Of a stretch of DNA of 64,000 bases, positions 1-12,044 are shown one piece after another. Every line of letters begins with the position of its first letter. Position 1 is the first letter of the stretch. The DNA comes from Pyrenophora tritici-repentis (taxonomy: Eukaryota > Ascomycota > Dothideomycetes > Pleosporales > Pleosporaceae): NCBI RefSeq assembly GCF_003171515.1, contig NC_089399.1, positions 372,001-436,000 on the forward strand, in the 5' to 3' direction. The notes beneath the pieces are model-generated. The model saw only the letters and a program-made list of their open reading frames with translations. It was not told where the DNA came from and did not search any database. The translations under genes were made by a program, and so were the position numbers.

Positions 1-846
1 GGGCCCGTCGTCTTTTATGTTGTCCTTTGCTATGGCACCGACGCGCGTCTGTGTTGGGCTAGCAGCGACTTGCGCCAAGCCAGGCCTAGGTCTGAAACCG
101 AGCCTACCTCTGCAAAACTACTCAGGCGCTGCGATCCTCCTACCACCGCAACCCAACCCGGCCTTCGACTCACTGGAAACATTTTCTCTTTCACCCTTTA
201 CCCCGACTCTACAGCCTTTGGTAGTCGTACGCTCCTCGCGCCGCCAACCTCGTGAGCCTTGCCGTCCCCACTCGTCCAGGCGGTGAAGTCACTCTTAGCA
301 TCCCACTCGACAGGCTCCGGCCACAACAACGCCTCAGCGATCCCCCCCCGCTTCCCTTCGCACTCGCGCTCGACTGCCCACGGCGTAGCCCACACAGGTA
401 TCAACGTCTCAACAGGCACAATTGACAAGCACAATTTGCACCCGCCCCACCCGTCGCGTGATCCCACCTCTGCCGCCAGGCACTTCTGAGGGGGCTTTGA
501 GCCATACTCCACACCGCGATAGTCGTCAACACTTCTGCGACGCCATTCTGACCACACATCGTTCCCGGAGGTACGTCGCTGCTGCTTTGCTGCTGTGCAT
601 GTTGTGCACCTACCCCATTGTCGTTGCCTGCATCCAACGCTCCTGCTGCCGCCGTCGTGGCGGTCGCTACGGCTGTTGCGTCACCTAGACGTGCCCGATA
701 GCGACGATCCGAGCCTTGCTAACTCGCCCTGCGCAGGAGAAACATCCACTGCTAGTGCTACGCGCAAATCTTCCTCACCCACCCGCGCGAGGTCCTCCCT
801 TGCACCTTCAACCACGCCCATCTAGCGCCTGTAGCAAGCCACAGCT
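1..846. other. Upstream region of the PP1 gene
   Basis: No gene recognised. The stretch is C- and CT-rich with many short overlapping open frames in every phase and no convincing protein. It probably holds the promoter and long 5' leader of the PP1 gene that starts at 847. An upstream leader intron cannot be excluded. Confidence 0.5.
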
Positions 847-2059
<1,213 letters not shown>

Positions 2060-3912
2060 ACGATGGCAATTGTTAGCCCCCCCCCGAGTCCCGATGCCGA
2101 ACGACGCGAACCACACTCGATCTCGATTTCGTTACCCACCCAGACGGCTTTTGACATTTGTACACAATCCTGTCCTTCATTATTGTCATTCAAGTACCGT
2201 TGCGCACGATGGATCACGAAAGAAAGTGCTGCCCGGAGGAAGCGATGAGGGTGGCTCTGCCTTTTGTTCTTGCAGGCCAAATCAAGAGGCGGATACTATG
2301 GCAGGCAGTGGCGGCGCGACGATAAGCGGACAAGAAATGGCATAAGGTACATCAAAATGCTCAAGACATGAATAACGGCCCCGATACGCTGTACGGTTGT
2401 TTGATGTTGGACAAAAGCTCATGATGATGGCGCGGGTTGTCTGGGGTGGGTGGCATCTGGGAGTTCATTGCTGGCCCGATGTTGGGCTTCTAAGGTCCTT
2501 TGAAGCATTTTGGACTCGTCGACTGCTCGTCCTCTTGGGGCGCGAGCTTACATCCAATAATGTCTGTCATTTCTTTTTCTTTGTCGCGTTCAACGAGCAA
2601 CCTTTTGGGGATAAGGATGTAAGCTAGTAGTCTCGAATGGAGTATGCGTATCCCCTTGACAAATTTGCGAAAAAATGAGTGGCGTTGGTCAAGTCGCAAA
2701 GTAGCCATGTGAGACGTTGACGGATGGAGCCAAGACTAATAGCTCGTGACTATGTTAAAAATATGGTAACGGGACTGTGTGGTGCAGGGTATATGCTGAC
2801 GACGGGCTCGAGTGCGACAGTGTCTGGTGCATGCGACAGGTGTCAGTTGTTACTCTGCCATGGCATGCCTCGCAAAAGCAAAGCTATAGCATGCTGATTG
2901 TCTTTGACGCATGGTAATGTATTCGAAATCAAAAGCAAGCAGAGACAAGGTTGGATGCAGGTGCAGGCAGGGGAGGTTCGTTCGTTCCCCACGAGATGGT
3001 GAAGGATTTGTTTTTGCTATCGGGCCACGGGACAGAAAGATCAGCTAGTGGCAACAAGGTGGTGGATACGAGCACGAGGCTGAAGAGGCTCAGCGCAGGC
3101 CAGGACGCAGCACTCGTGGTCACGGAAGCAGGATGGACCGTAATGGCTTGGCTGGTAGGCATGATGATGTCAACGGGTAGCGCTCCCGTTGCTGGGCGTG
3201 GCTGGTGCAGGTCTATGGAAGTAGGTACCGTGGTACGTGTGACTTGGCCTTTGGTTAAGCCAGGGGCAAGCAAGTAACTAAACACCAGGTCCTTGTCGAG
3301 TCGGTGACGGCAGCGAGCCTCTGTCACAGTGGCGGGCCTCGGGTTGACAGGACATGCGCATTCCTGCGCAGCTTGGCAATGGAGTACCTATTACAGTATT
3401 TGCAGAAAGTGCAGACTATTGAAAATGGCCTGGATGCAGGGCCTCGTTGGGCGTCGTCAGTCCGTAAATGCACTGGGGGGCGCGGGGCTGGTACGCGATC
3501 GAAGCGTAAGCGCCGCCTCCGCCGACTGTGGCTCCGGCCCTATCCACCACCTGCCCGTTCCATGTGGTCATCTCTCGCAGTTCCATCATCCGCGTCACTT
3601 TCCACAGTCGTCGCTGCCCTTCTCTCACCAACCCGGCAACCGGCTGTCTTTGTGTACTTGTGTACCTTGTTGTTATTTCATCCGACCTCACCACGTGTCT
3701 TGCTTGACAGCCTGTGTCTCGATAGCAGAACCAGATGTTTAGCCAGTAGACTCAGCCCGCCGTACTCGTCCGCGGTCCCTCGCGCCTACCCATCGTCACT
3801 CCTTTGTCAGAGCCTCCTGAGACGGCGCCCTGTATCCGATAGCCGACACCCATCGGCTGTGTAATGCGCTGCACGAGATAACAGACCAAGTCGCATCGCT
3901 CTGTCACACACA
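2060..3912. other. Intergenic region between PP1 and Sec2
   Basis: No protein recognised in about 1.85 kb. The first part is probably the PP1 3' UTR. The 3560-3800 stretch is pyrimidine-rich and looks like promoter or leader of the Sec2 gene. A 186-codon plus-strand frame at 3304-3864 is low complexity and unconvincing. Confidence 0.5.
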
Positions 3913-6194
3913 ATGGCTGAATACGCGTATGTCTAGACCCTGGCATGAGCATGGCGCAAACGTCGGGATGCCTCACGAATGCCCTCCTTCCTCAGCCGCC
4001 ATCGCTGCTGCTACCAAACGAAACACTAATGTCCTCTTGCCCAGCAGTTTCATAGCACACTCGGCCCCTTGGGTCCACGGCTCAGGCAACATGACCCCCT
4101 CGCGCCTGCGCTCCTTATCGCCTATGCCCAAGAATCACGTAACCCGCTCTATTTCCACGCCTCAACTCGCCAGAACCGCCAGCGCCCAGTCGCAGTCGCA
4201 GTCCGAGAGCGATGGCATGAACACCATTCCCGATCCCCGAGCAGCCACACCGCAACCCGCCCTCTCTCGTCACGACTCTACCGACTCGCATCCCGATTTC
4301 AGCCAGGAAGTCTCGACCCTCAGCACCAAGCTGATCAACGCCATTAACCACTCCACCATGCTCGACGATTCATTACAGCAAACGCGGCATGAGCTGGAAG
4401 CAGCGCGAGAGAAGCTGGCACGCTTGGAGGTCCAGGTACGCGTGCATGAAGAGAAGGTCGCAAAGGGCCTCCTGGTCGACAAGGTTGTCTACGACAAAAT
4501 GGAGAAGCAGTTGACGAGCGAGCTACAAGAAGAGCGCAAGCGAAGGGCGGTAGCAGAGGCAGCTAAGCGGAAGACGGACAGTGAGGTTGAGGCTTTGACG
4601 GCTGCGCTGTTCGAGGAGGCCAATGTGGTGAGTAGTACGATGCGTGCTAGCATGACAAAACTAATTGTCTTCTTAGATGGTTGCAGCTGCACGAAAAGAG
4701 ACAGAAGCGTCTGAGAAGCGCAGTGAACAACTAAAGCAACAACTAGGTGATGCTGCCGTACTCCAGCATTCTCTCCAGGACCAATTACAGGATCTCAAAG
4801 GCGTAGTGGAAAAAATGAGCCAACACGGCGACGATAACGACAGCCACATTCTTAGCACCACCGCGCCTTCTACGCCAGGCCTCACACCTGCAGACAAGAT
4901 GAGCAAGCTGTTTGAAGCCATGAACCTCACACCCAGCACCCCAGGCACCGATGATATTACTCCAGACCACCCGCTCCACTTCTCCCATCTCATCCACCCA
5001 GTTCTCCGGTCCGATCTTACTGCATTCAAGGAGTTTCAGGATATGCTCAAAATTAGCGCTCGCAATTCGGCGCCACCGAGCCGTAGTTCGAGCGGCAGCT
5101 ACGGCAGTCTTGGTGTACTTGGCCTTGGATCGCTGACCAATAGCTCTACGACCTCTCTACCCTCAAAGTCACCCACTTCGGCTGCCAACTCACCCCGTGA
5201 GTCAGTAGCAAACTCTGCGATGCCCAACCTAAAGGACGAAAAGTTTTACAAGCGTGCTTTGATTGAAGATATTGAGCCGACATTACGTCTGGACATTGCA
5301 CCTGGTCTCTCTTGGATGGCACGCCGTACAGTGCTGAACAGCATCACTTCTGGATCTCTCGTCGTAGAGCCGAACCCCGCGCCATCATCCAAGTTCCGAG
5401 TACCTGTTTTCCCCTGCTCGCTATGTGGAGAAGCAAGGATGGGTGACCAGTACGCACGAAAGTTCCGCTTCAAGCCTGCAGATACCGAGGACTCGCAACG
5501 CTACCCCCTGTGCGACTGGTGTTTAGGTCGAGTTCGGGCAACGTGCGACTACATCGGTTTCCTTCGTATGATAGCTGCGGGCCACTGGCGAGCGGAAACT
5601 GAAGAAGAGAAAAAGTCAACATGGGAAGAGAGTGTCCGGCTTCGAGAGCGCATGTTCTGGACAAGAGTTGGTGGAGGTGTGGTACCGTCATTTATTCCTT
5701 TAAGAGATGGCGCAAGAAGTCCAACATTCTCAAATGGCGAGCAGAGAATGAGTGAAGAGAGCGTCGTCTCTTTTGAGCCCAGGGACATTACGGTAGATGG
5801 CCCAGCATCCGCAATGGAGCCAAGAAAGAGTGAAGAAGATCCATTTCGAACAAAGGGCGAGGTGAATCTTAAACGAATCTCCATTGGCAACACCATCCTA
5901 TCCAACAACAGCACTACTTCGAATGCTCCAGCCGTACAGCCGGACAAGGAGACAACTTCACCGATACCTACGTTGACCGTGGACGAGGAGAAGACGATCG
6001 AAGACGAAGCTGATGCTCAACTCCACGAAGAGGTCAGCAAATCGCTCGACGTAAAAGACGTGACCGATATGTCTTTTAGGCAGCGCCAGCGCTCGATATC
6101 GAATCCCCACCCATCACAAACCGTACAGGTGAAGAAGAAGGACGAGAGGCTCAGCTTAATGATTCCTGGTTCCATGCCCGGAGGCTTCGACTAA
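3913..6194 (+). CDS. sec2: Rab GTPase guanine-nucleotide exchange factor Sec2
   Basis: Exchange factor for the secretory-vesicle Rab Sec4; acts on post-Golgi vesicles in polarised exocytosis. A long coiled coil rich in E/K/R (encoded from about 4380 to 4810, crossing the intron 4628-4676) matches the Sec2p/Rabin GEF helix. The C-terminal half holds a Rabin8-like region with CSLCGEARMGDQYARKF, then PLCDWC and VRATCDYIGFLRMI (about 5417-5700). The exon junction at 4627/4677 is in phase 0 (EEANV-MVAAARKE). Start is uncertain. ATG 3913 has a good context but needs an intron from the GTATGT at 3927 to a tandem CAG acceptor at 4042-4047, giving about 704 aa; otherwise ATG 4091 starts a 684-aa protein. 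Serine-rich segments suggest phosphorylation control, as known for yeast Sec2. Confidence 0.85.
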
Positions 6195-6827
6195 ATCAGT
6201 CTGATTAGCAAGCACATTTTTTCATCTTTTCCATTTTGCATTATCCGGGGTTTTGTCGCTTGAATGAGACCAGGTTGGATTCATCACCCTCAGCATTGTT
6301 TTCCTATTGTCATTTCTTAGTTTTTTTTTCATCCTATCAGTTTATCCATGGCAGTGGAAAGCTCCATGGATAGCAGGAGTATCGTTAGATTGGAGAGTGC
6401 GTGTTCTTTGTCATACAAAACAGGCGCACTTTTTTTTTCCTTGGTCTTGGTTACACACATATATCGCATAAGCTTTGATCGGGAAGTTGGCTTCCAACAC
6501 CGGTTGGGAGGAGGAACAAGGGAAACATTGATATACCAGGAGGCTGGTACTCTTTTTTCTTTGCGTGGAACCTGGCATGGATAAAGCTGGGTAAGGGAGA
6601 GAATGTTCAAGCAGGTTGGTTGGTTGGTTGGCTGGCTAGGAATTTTTATCTTAATTGTACTATACTTTTGTTGTTGGATGGAGGATAAGAAGAGTGGTGT
6701 GGTAGGGGAGTGAGAATGGGAATAGGATCGTACGTCGTAGTTTGAATCAATCAACAGTCTCGAGGTTACAAAAACACGCAGCAGTATCAGTAAAATTCTC
6801 ATGCGTTTGATTTTTGGTGTATCAACT
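6195..6827. other. Convergent intergenic region
   Basis: Space between the 3' ends of sec2 (plus strand) and the ketopantoate reductase gene (minus strand). It contains poly-T tracts that would fit 3' UTR and polyadenylation signals on either strand, and the short repeat listed at 6614-6637. A 204-codon minus-strand frame here is low complexity and was not accepted. Confidence 0.5.
6614..6637. repeat. Tetranucleotide microsatellite
   Basis: Four copies of GGTT followed by two of GGCT, directly visible. It lies between convergent 3' ends, so it is probably 3' UTR or spacer and could vary in length between strains. Confidence 0.9.
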
Positions 6828-8489
6828 TCATTTCTCACTTTTCTTATCCTGCACTCCAGCCACCCCCTCCTTGAGCACAACTTCGCCCTCAGCCCTCCCA
6901 CCGCCCTTCCTCGGCAAAAGCGGGACCTCATCTTCAAGCTCATGCTGCACCATAATCGTCTTACCCTTGACCAACTGCATAACCATATAATTCATCGAAC
7001 ACCTAATCCCCAGCTCCTCCCCTCTCTTCACAATCCACCCATTAATATACTCAATCTCCGTTTGTACGCCCTGTCTCGCATCCGCCAGCATACTGCTTAC
7101 ATTGTCCCTCGTGCGGTGTGCAATAGCCACGACACCGGTTTCCAGGCGGCCTGGGTCGAAGCGCTGGGCTACGTTGGGTATATATTGCAGTTCAGGCAGT
7201 GAACGGATGACGAGGCTGATTTCAGCGAGGAGGAGCCGCATGGTACGGGATAAAGCCCAGTTGTTCAATAGAGCACCATTTCGGGCGTCCAGGAGCACGG
7301 TGAGGGGATTGATGATGCAGTTTATGGCAAGCTTGTCGAGTTGCATTTGGAGGAGATCTGGGGGCGAGAAGGAGGCGCCGCCCAGAACGGGGGGCGCGCA
7401 GCAGGGTACGCAGGAGGTAGCGTTGGTTAGGTGTGAAGGGGAACTTTGCACTGGAGGGCTCTGGGTATTCTGGGTTGAGCGTTGTGGGGGGATCCGGGTA
7501 GATTGGGCCGTCGTGCTTTGCGGTGAATTTTACGTCGGGGATGTAGGGTGATGAGGGGTCGCGCTCGCGTTCGTGGGGGGAGGATGCCGAGGGAGATTGT
7601 GCCGTAGCCTGCGTGGACGGTTGTGAAACGCTGCGAGGGCGACGTGTGTAGGCCGTGTGAATTGATGCCTAGCATATAGTATGGCCTTGTCGCTGGATCA
7701 GGGAAGATTTCCTTGTTCACTTCCTCGACGATACCCATGCCGTTTTGGAGGAAGAGAATGACGGAGTCTTTATGCAGTCGGTGCTTTACTGCAGAGAGGT
7801 TTTGAAGTACATATGGCGCTTTGCAGCATACAATTAGCGAGTTGATGGGCTCTCTCGACTCTCCTGTGAAGATGGGTGGTGATCCTTTTTCGGTTTCTGC
7901 CTTGGGGGGATTCAAGCCTACTTCCTTGCCATGGTATCGTATACGTGGTATAGCTAGTTCGGCGTCGTATCCGTCACGGAATTCGCTGTCTCCGTCGGTG
8001 ACGAGTGTAAGTCTTTGCGGCGACTCATTCCACTCCTTCAGTCTGTCCCAATGCTTAAAGATCAACGTCACAGGAGGAGCATTCACAACGCCACGGAGAG
8101 CATGCGCAATGAAGCAGCCCACATTCCCGATACCGATTATATGGATTCTTCGATCGAGCACGGGCTTTAGCCGGTAGAAGCCAACGGTATCAGGTGGGGT
8201 TTGTGGAGGGGCGGCTTCGTTGATTGCATCCTTGCTGTCTCTTGTGAGCATTGGTAGAGTGAATATATCACAAGACATACTTCTCCCCACGAGTTTCATC
8301 GGAACTCGCGCTTTCTGCCTTTTGCCAGCTCGACATGAAGCCACGCATTTGGTAATAAGCCACACGGCTCGCGCAATTGCTACCGCGGGCGCATCTCGTT
8401 GTGATGTGCGGTATTCGAGGCCGAAGCCTAGCGAGAAGCGGTGAAATTGAGAGGAAAGACAGCTTGAACGACTTGCTCAAGCAACACAA
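6828..8489 (-). CDS. Ketopantoate reductase family protein (ApbA/PanE), frame broken twice
   Basis: Family members reduce 2-dehydropantoate to pantoate with NADPH, in coenzyme A synthesis. Model: ATG at 8489, intron 8235-8280, then one long exon to 6828. The N-terminus is Arg/Ser-rich and could be a mitochondrial presequence. Next come the Rossmann motif IGIGNVG (about residue 104) and the C-terminal ApbA domain with LDKLAINCIINPLT, SSMLADARQG and TEIEYINGW. The frame slips by one base at each of two G6 runs on the plus strand, 7575-7580 and 7389-7394. The segment between them reads sensibly in the middle frame (KFTAKHDGPIYPDPP...). Removing one base from each run gives about 537 aa with all domains intact. 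Assembly error is likelier than decay, but a fresh pseudogene is possible. Whether it is the main pantothenate enzyme or a paralogue cannot be told. Confidence 0.85.
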
Positions 8490-8716
8490 CTTGGGCTTTT
8501 CAGGGTGAAAGCATGATGTAGTGAGTTGCGAGGTCTTGAGGGCTCGGAGTCGGAGCTAGGGCGGGTTTACGCCTTGCGCTTCCGCTCGACCCGCAACTTT
8601 TCTTTGGCTTGTACCTGACTGAGAGCGCAACACGGAACAGTCCCGACTCCACTGTCGCCGTTTGTCACTTACCCAGACACCACCAGATTACTGATCGCGA
8701 CAGCCAAATCGCAATC

Positions 8717-9826
8717 ATGGATCCGCAAATAGATCTCCCCGAACTCGTAGAGGACCTTGAAGTCAACATTGACGAACTCACGGCGACGCTCGAACCTCTG
8801 CTCTCAAAACCACTCCATACGACCGCGTCATCGCTTCCGTTGCTCGACAAGGCCAAGCTATACACTCTCTCCGCCTACGCGATCGAATCCATCTTGTTTT
8901 CTGTTCTGAAAGCTTCGGGTGTGGATGTGACAGAACACCCCATCTTCAAGGAGATTGCGCGTCTGAAGGGGTACAACAGCAAGATTCGTGAGGCTGAGGA
9001 GCGGGATAAGAACAAAGAAAACAGGGCGCGTCTGGATGTAGCAGCCGCAGGACGGTTCATCAAGCATGGTTTGGCGGGCAATGACAAGTACGATCTGGAA
9101 AGGCGGGAGCGCATGGCCAAGGAAAAGGCAAGGGCGCACCTGAAAGCACAGAAGATGGTGAACAAGAAGTTCGACGACGATGGAAAGGAAGTGCAAAGTG
9201 AAGATGCGACGCCTAAGAAGAGGGGCGTGGACGAAGTTGATGGCCATGGTGAGGACTCTGATCAAGTACTGGGAGGACTAGAAGAGGCAGAGCCAGCGGC
9301 GAAGAAGGCGCGCGTTGACGCCACCGAGCCCATGGACATTGACTCCGAAGCGTCGAAGAAGGGGAAGAAGAAGACAAAAACACAAAAGACAAAGGCCAAG
9401 AAGGAGGCTAAGAAGGCAAAGGAACAGGCAAGACAGAGCGCAGAGAGCACCGATGCATCTGCCGACGATACACCTGAAGTCTCCACTTCAGCCGCAGAAC
9501 CAAAACCAGAGGCCGAACCAGACGTCAACACTACGCAACCCAGGAAACGTGGCAGACCCCCAAAGAAGGACAAGGCGCAGCGAGCCACAGTAGACGATGC
9601 CGAAGCAGAAGCTACGCCTTCAAAAGCCGAGGCAAGAGTGACACGGAATCGCAACAAACGGCTTTCAACACAGAACGGGCAGGAAGAGGAGATTGTAGTA
9701 CCGACACCAGACCAAGCGCCCAAGACACGAAGCGAGACTTTTAACGCGCTGCTTGATGGCTCGTTGGGCGAGAAGAACAAGAGCAAAAAGGGTGGTAAGA
9801 AGGGAACTCGAGGAAAGGGGAAGTGA
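8717..9826 (+). CDS. LRP1: Exosome-associated C1D/Lrp1 (Rrp47-like) protein
   Basis: Cofactor of the nuclear exosome and its Rrp6 subunit, needed for 3' processing of rRNA, snRNA and snoRNA. Single exon, 369 aa from ATG 8717; an upstream in-frame ATG at 8609 lies in the leader. The N-terminal ~95 residues match the Sas10/Utp3/C1D domain, with an amphipathic helical start and SAYAIESILFSVLKASG. The rest is a long Lys/Glu/Ala-rich tail with several basic stretches and an AT-hook-like RKRGRPPKK (about residue 278), fitting nucleic-acid binding. The yeast protein is about half this length, so the tail is a filamentous-fungal extension. It lies head to head with the ketopantoate reductase gene, 227 bp apart. 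Confidence 0.88.
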   Translation: MDPQIDLPELVEDLEVNIDELTATLEPLLSKPLHTTASSLPLLDKAKLYTLSAYAIESILFSVLKASGVDVTEHPIFKEIARLKGYNSKIREAEERDKNKENRARLDVAAAGRFIKHGLAGNDKYDLERRERMAKEKARAHLKAQKMVNKKFDDDGKEVQSEDATPKKRGVDEVDGHGEDSDQVLGGLEEAEPAAKKARVDATEPMDIDSEASKKGKKKTKTQKTKAKKEAKKAKEQARQSAESTDASADDTPEVSTSAAEPKPEAEPDVNTTQPRKRGRPPKKDKAQRATVDDAEAEATPSKAEARVTRNRNKRLSTQNGQEEEIVVPTPDQAPKTRSETFNALLDGSLGEKNKSKKGGKKGTRGKGK

Positions 9827-10404
9827 ACAGGGGTCTGGAGCTCATGAGTTCGCTGTCAAGTGGATGATCTTGATGAGCTTTCATGGTGGACATGCTGGGA
9901 TTGGGAGGCTTGAAGTATACATTTGTCTATTGGTCTCGTCGTGCAGGATGTCATGTCCCCCCGAGGACCACTACGCACACTCAGCAGATGTCCGGTTGTG
10001 TGGCATATAAAGAGCTGCTATGTATACAGCAGTAGCTGATTACAGGTCACTATGATCGTCTTGGATCATCGTATGCGACATAATAATGACTTTGAGACTC
10101 TCTACGTACTCATTACAAGCCTATAATGTTTGTTTTTTTCGGATTTCTAAAATGCGCAGTTGGCTCATAATGTCGTTGATACAGGTCTACTAATAGCCCC
10201 CAATATCCACCAAGTCATCGGCATGATTAACAAAAACATGCATAGTCCTTTTCCAGCCTTTTCGGGACTATATCTGTATACGCATGAAAGCGATTACAGT
10301 TAATGCGAGACGCTATAAACGTGAAGGTTATTCCTTATCTCCTTTTACGTATCTTTGTAATCGCTGTCATTTCCTTCTAAGCGCTTCACTACCTTTCGTT
10401 CTTG
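9827..10404. other. AT-rich spacer at start of accessory island
   Basis: No gene seen. It begins with the Lrp1 3' UTR and becomes AT-rich from about 9,990. It marks the left edge of a 10-kb stretch that is looser and more degraded than the flanks. Confidence 0.5.
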
Positions 10405-11686
10405 TTAGTTGTATCGCACTTCATCTTCTGAGCCAATCTCTTCTGGAGGTGTTTCTGATCTTCTCCTCTTTGTAATGCTAGGAGGGATGATGTTCCTCGT
10501 TAGTAAGCCAGACTGTAGTCGTACTCTGCGCTCAGCTGCATCAAGAAATTGGCAAAGCTGCTGGCTCGAGATATGTATTTCTTCATCTTGATTTCCAAGC
10601 TGTTCCTGCACTAACTCTTCATGCGCAAAATCGCGAAGGTGAAGGTGCAAGCCTGGTGAGTTGGTAGTGTTGCCTGAAGCGTCACGAAAGACCTTTTATG
10701 AATGTTAGAATATTACCGGTAGAAGAGGATTGCATAAGTAACCTACTTCGTCTTTGACCTCTATCTCTACACGAAGCTCATCTCCTGTAGAAGCGTGGAT
10801 TACCTGCGCTCGCCATAATGTTAATGTAGCCTTGCGTGTCCCTTTCTTACCATATTCAATGTCTAACCCAATAACAGCCTGCACGCTAGCATCCGAGTCT
10901 AGAAGGTAGTTTTCAGCTAGCCGGTCTAACCTCTCTCTTTTGTGAGTACGAAACCTCAGTGATAACTCCAGGGTAATCCGCATCCTCGTGCCAGAAGGAC
11001 GCGTCTGGCTCATGCTTCGATCCCGATGGAAAACATATCTTACTAGACCGAAGAGGCTCCACTTTCTGCGCGAATGTCGCCGTATTGCCCGATCTCTCAC
11101 GGATTGATTTCAGTTAGTTTAACATAGCGTCCTCGACGCGAGCAATGAGATATTCGTGCACAGTTGTAGGTATTCGAACAACAAGCAGGTGCTTTTCAAC
11201 GTAGTAATCATACCTAACCACCTCTGGCATTAGCTACCATGCCTAACTTATCATATATTAAGTGCACCCACCGTATCTTGTCTTCTACAAACCCCAACAG
11301 CTCCTCGTCTCGATCTAGCAGACGCTGTACCTCGTCAATCTCCCCTGGCACTAGCAAAAATTCCGTCCAAGGTTAGCAATAGAAATGCTTTCCAGCTCGG
11401 ATCTCCTGGAAGAGTGCGATAACTCGAGGAGCTTGCGCGGACGATCTCTCGTCAGTCGGCGGCGGCGTCAGCGGAGGGTGTATGAAACTCAAGGGCGGCG
11501 TAATCTTCGGTTTTGTTTCGTCGGGATTTTTCGATGAGACATAGCACTGTATTGCACGGTATCCGGTATCGCGACGTTGTGCAAAGGCTGTCAGTACGGT
11601 GGGTGTTTGGTAGTTGCGACAACTTGGGCCGCTCTGCTTGACTCAGCAACAATGCCAAGGGATGTTTTATCGATAGCGAGCCTCAT
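10405..11686 (-). pseudogene. Decayed fungal orphan protein with PD-(D/E)XK-like motif
   Basis: On the minus strand a coherent protein can be followed through several interrupted frames. From about 11686 the order is: a poorly resolved N-terminus; a stop TAA at 11373-11375 within HFYC-stop-PWTEF; GEIDEVQRLLDRDEELLGF; a clean intron (GTGGGT donor, TTAG acceptor) leading to YDYYVEKHLLVVRIPTTVHE; a second TAA at 11114-11116 (LN-stop-LKSIRE); PDASFWHEDADYPGVITEVS; a two-base slip in an AG run near 10931-10940; LAENYLLDSDASVQAV; a clean intron; and VFRDASGN to the end at 10405. Both stops look like CAA changed to TAA, the RIP signature. I know this type as a widespread uncharacterised fungal family. 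The PD...EVS spacing resembles PD-(D/E)XK nucleases, which is inference. Confidence 0.65.
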
Positions 11687-12044
11687 GACGTAGCCACCCA
11701 AGTCATACACTTAACATACTAATGTACAACAACTGTAGTCACCACACACGCCTATTAGGTGCTTACCAACACTTTCAAGTATTCTATGACACCCTAGGTG
11801 TAACTAAACGGTAATCTCAAATTGAGCATGCAGGCTATCATATACGCAACAGGGGAATGTTAGCAACATAGGTTTAGCTGTTGTTAGATCGTGTAACTTA
11901 TAGAGTAAATGTATATGTATCAGGGATACTAGACATACCCTAGTAGTTGAGGCAGATCTATCGACGGCGCCCCTGAACACTCTTCTCCATCGGCACCCAA
12001 GGCTGTCCGCGTGTGATAGATAGTGAGTTAATTCCAAGATGAGC
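11687..12044. other. AT-rich spacer
   Basis: No gene seen. Short frames only, AT-rich, inside the accessory island, just downstream of the minus-strand SDR gene. Confidence 0.4.

Noticed and set aside
3304..3864. 186-codon plus-strand frame before sec2
   Set aside because: Low-complexity Ser/Arg/Leu text in pyrimidine-rich leader sequence.
6329..6943. 204-codon minus-strand frame downstream of the ketopantoate reductase
   Set aside because: Lies mostly in AT-rich 3' sequence, contains poly-T-derived Lys runs and overlaps the real gene end in another frame.
9262..9786. 174-codon minus-strand Ser/Phe/Ala-rich frame opposite LRP1
   Set aside because: Mirror of the Lys/Glu/Ala-rich tail; composition artefact.
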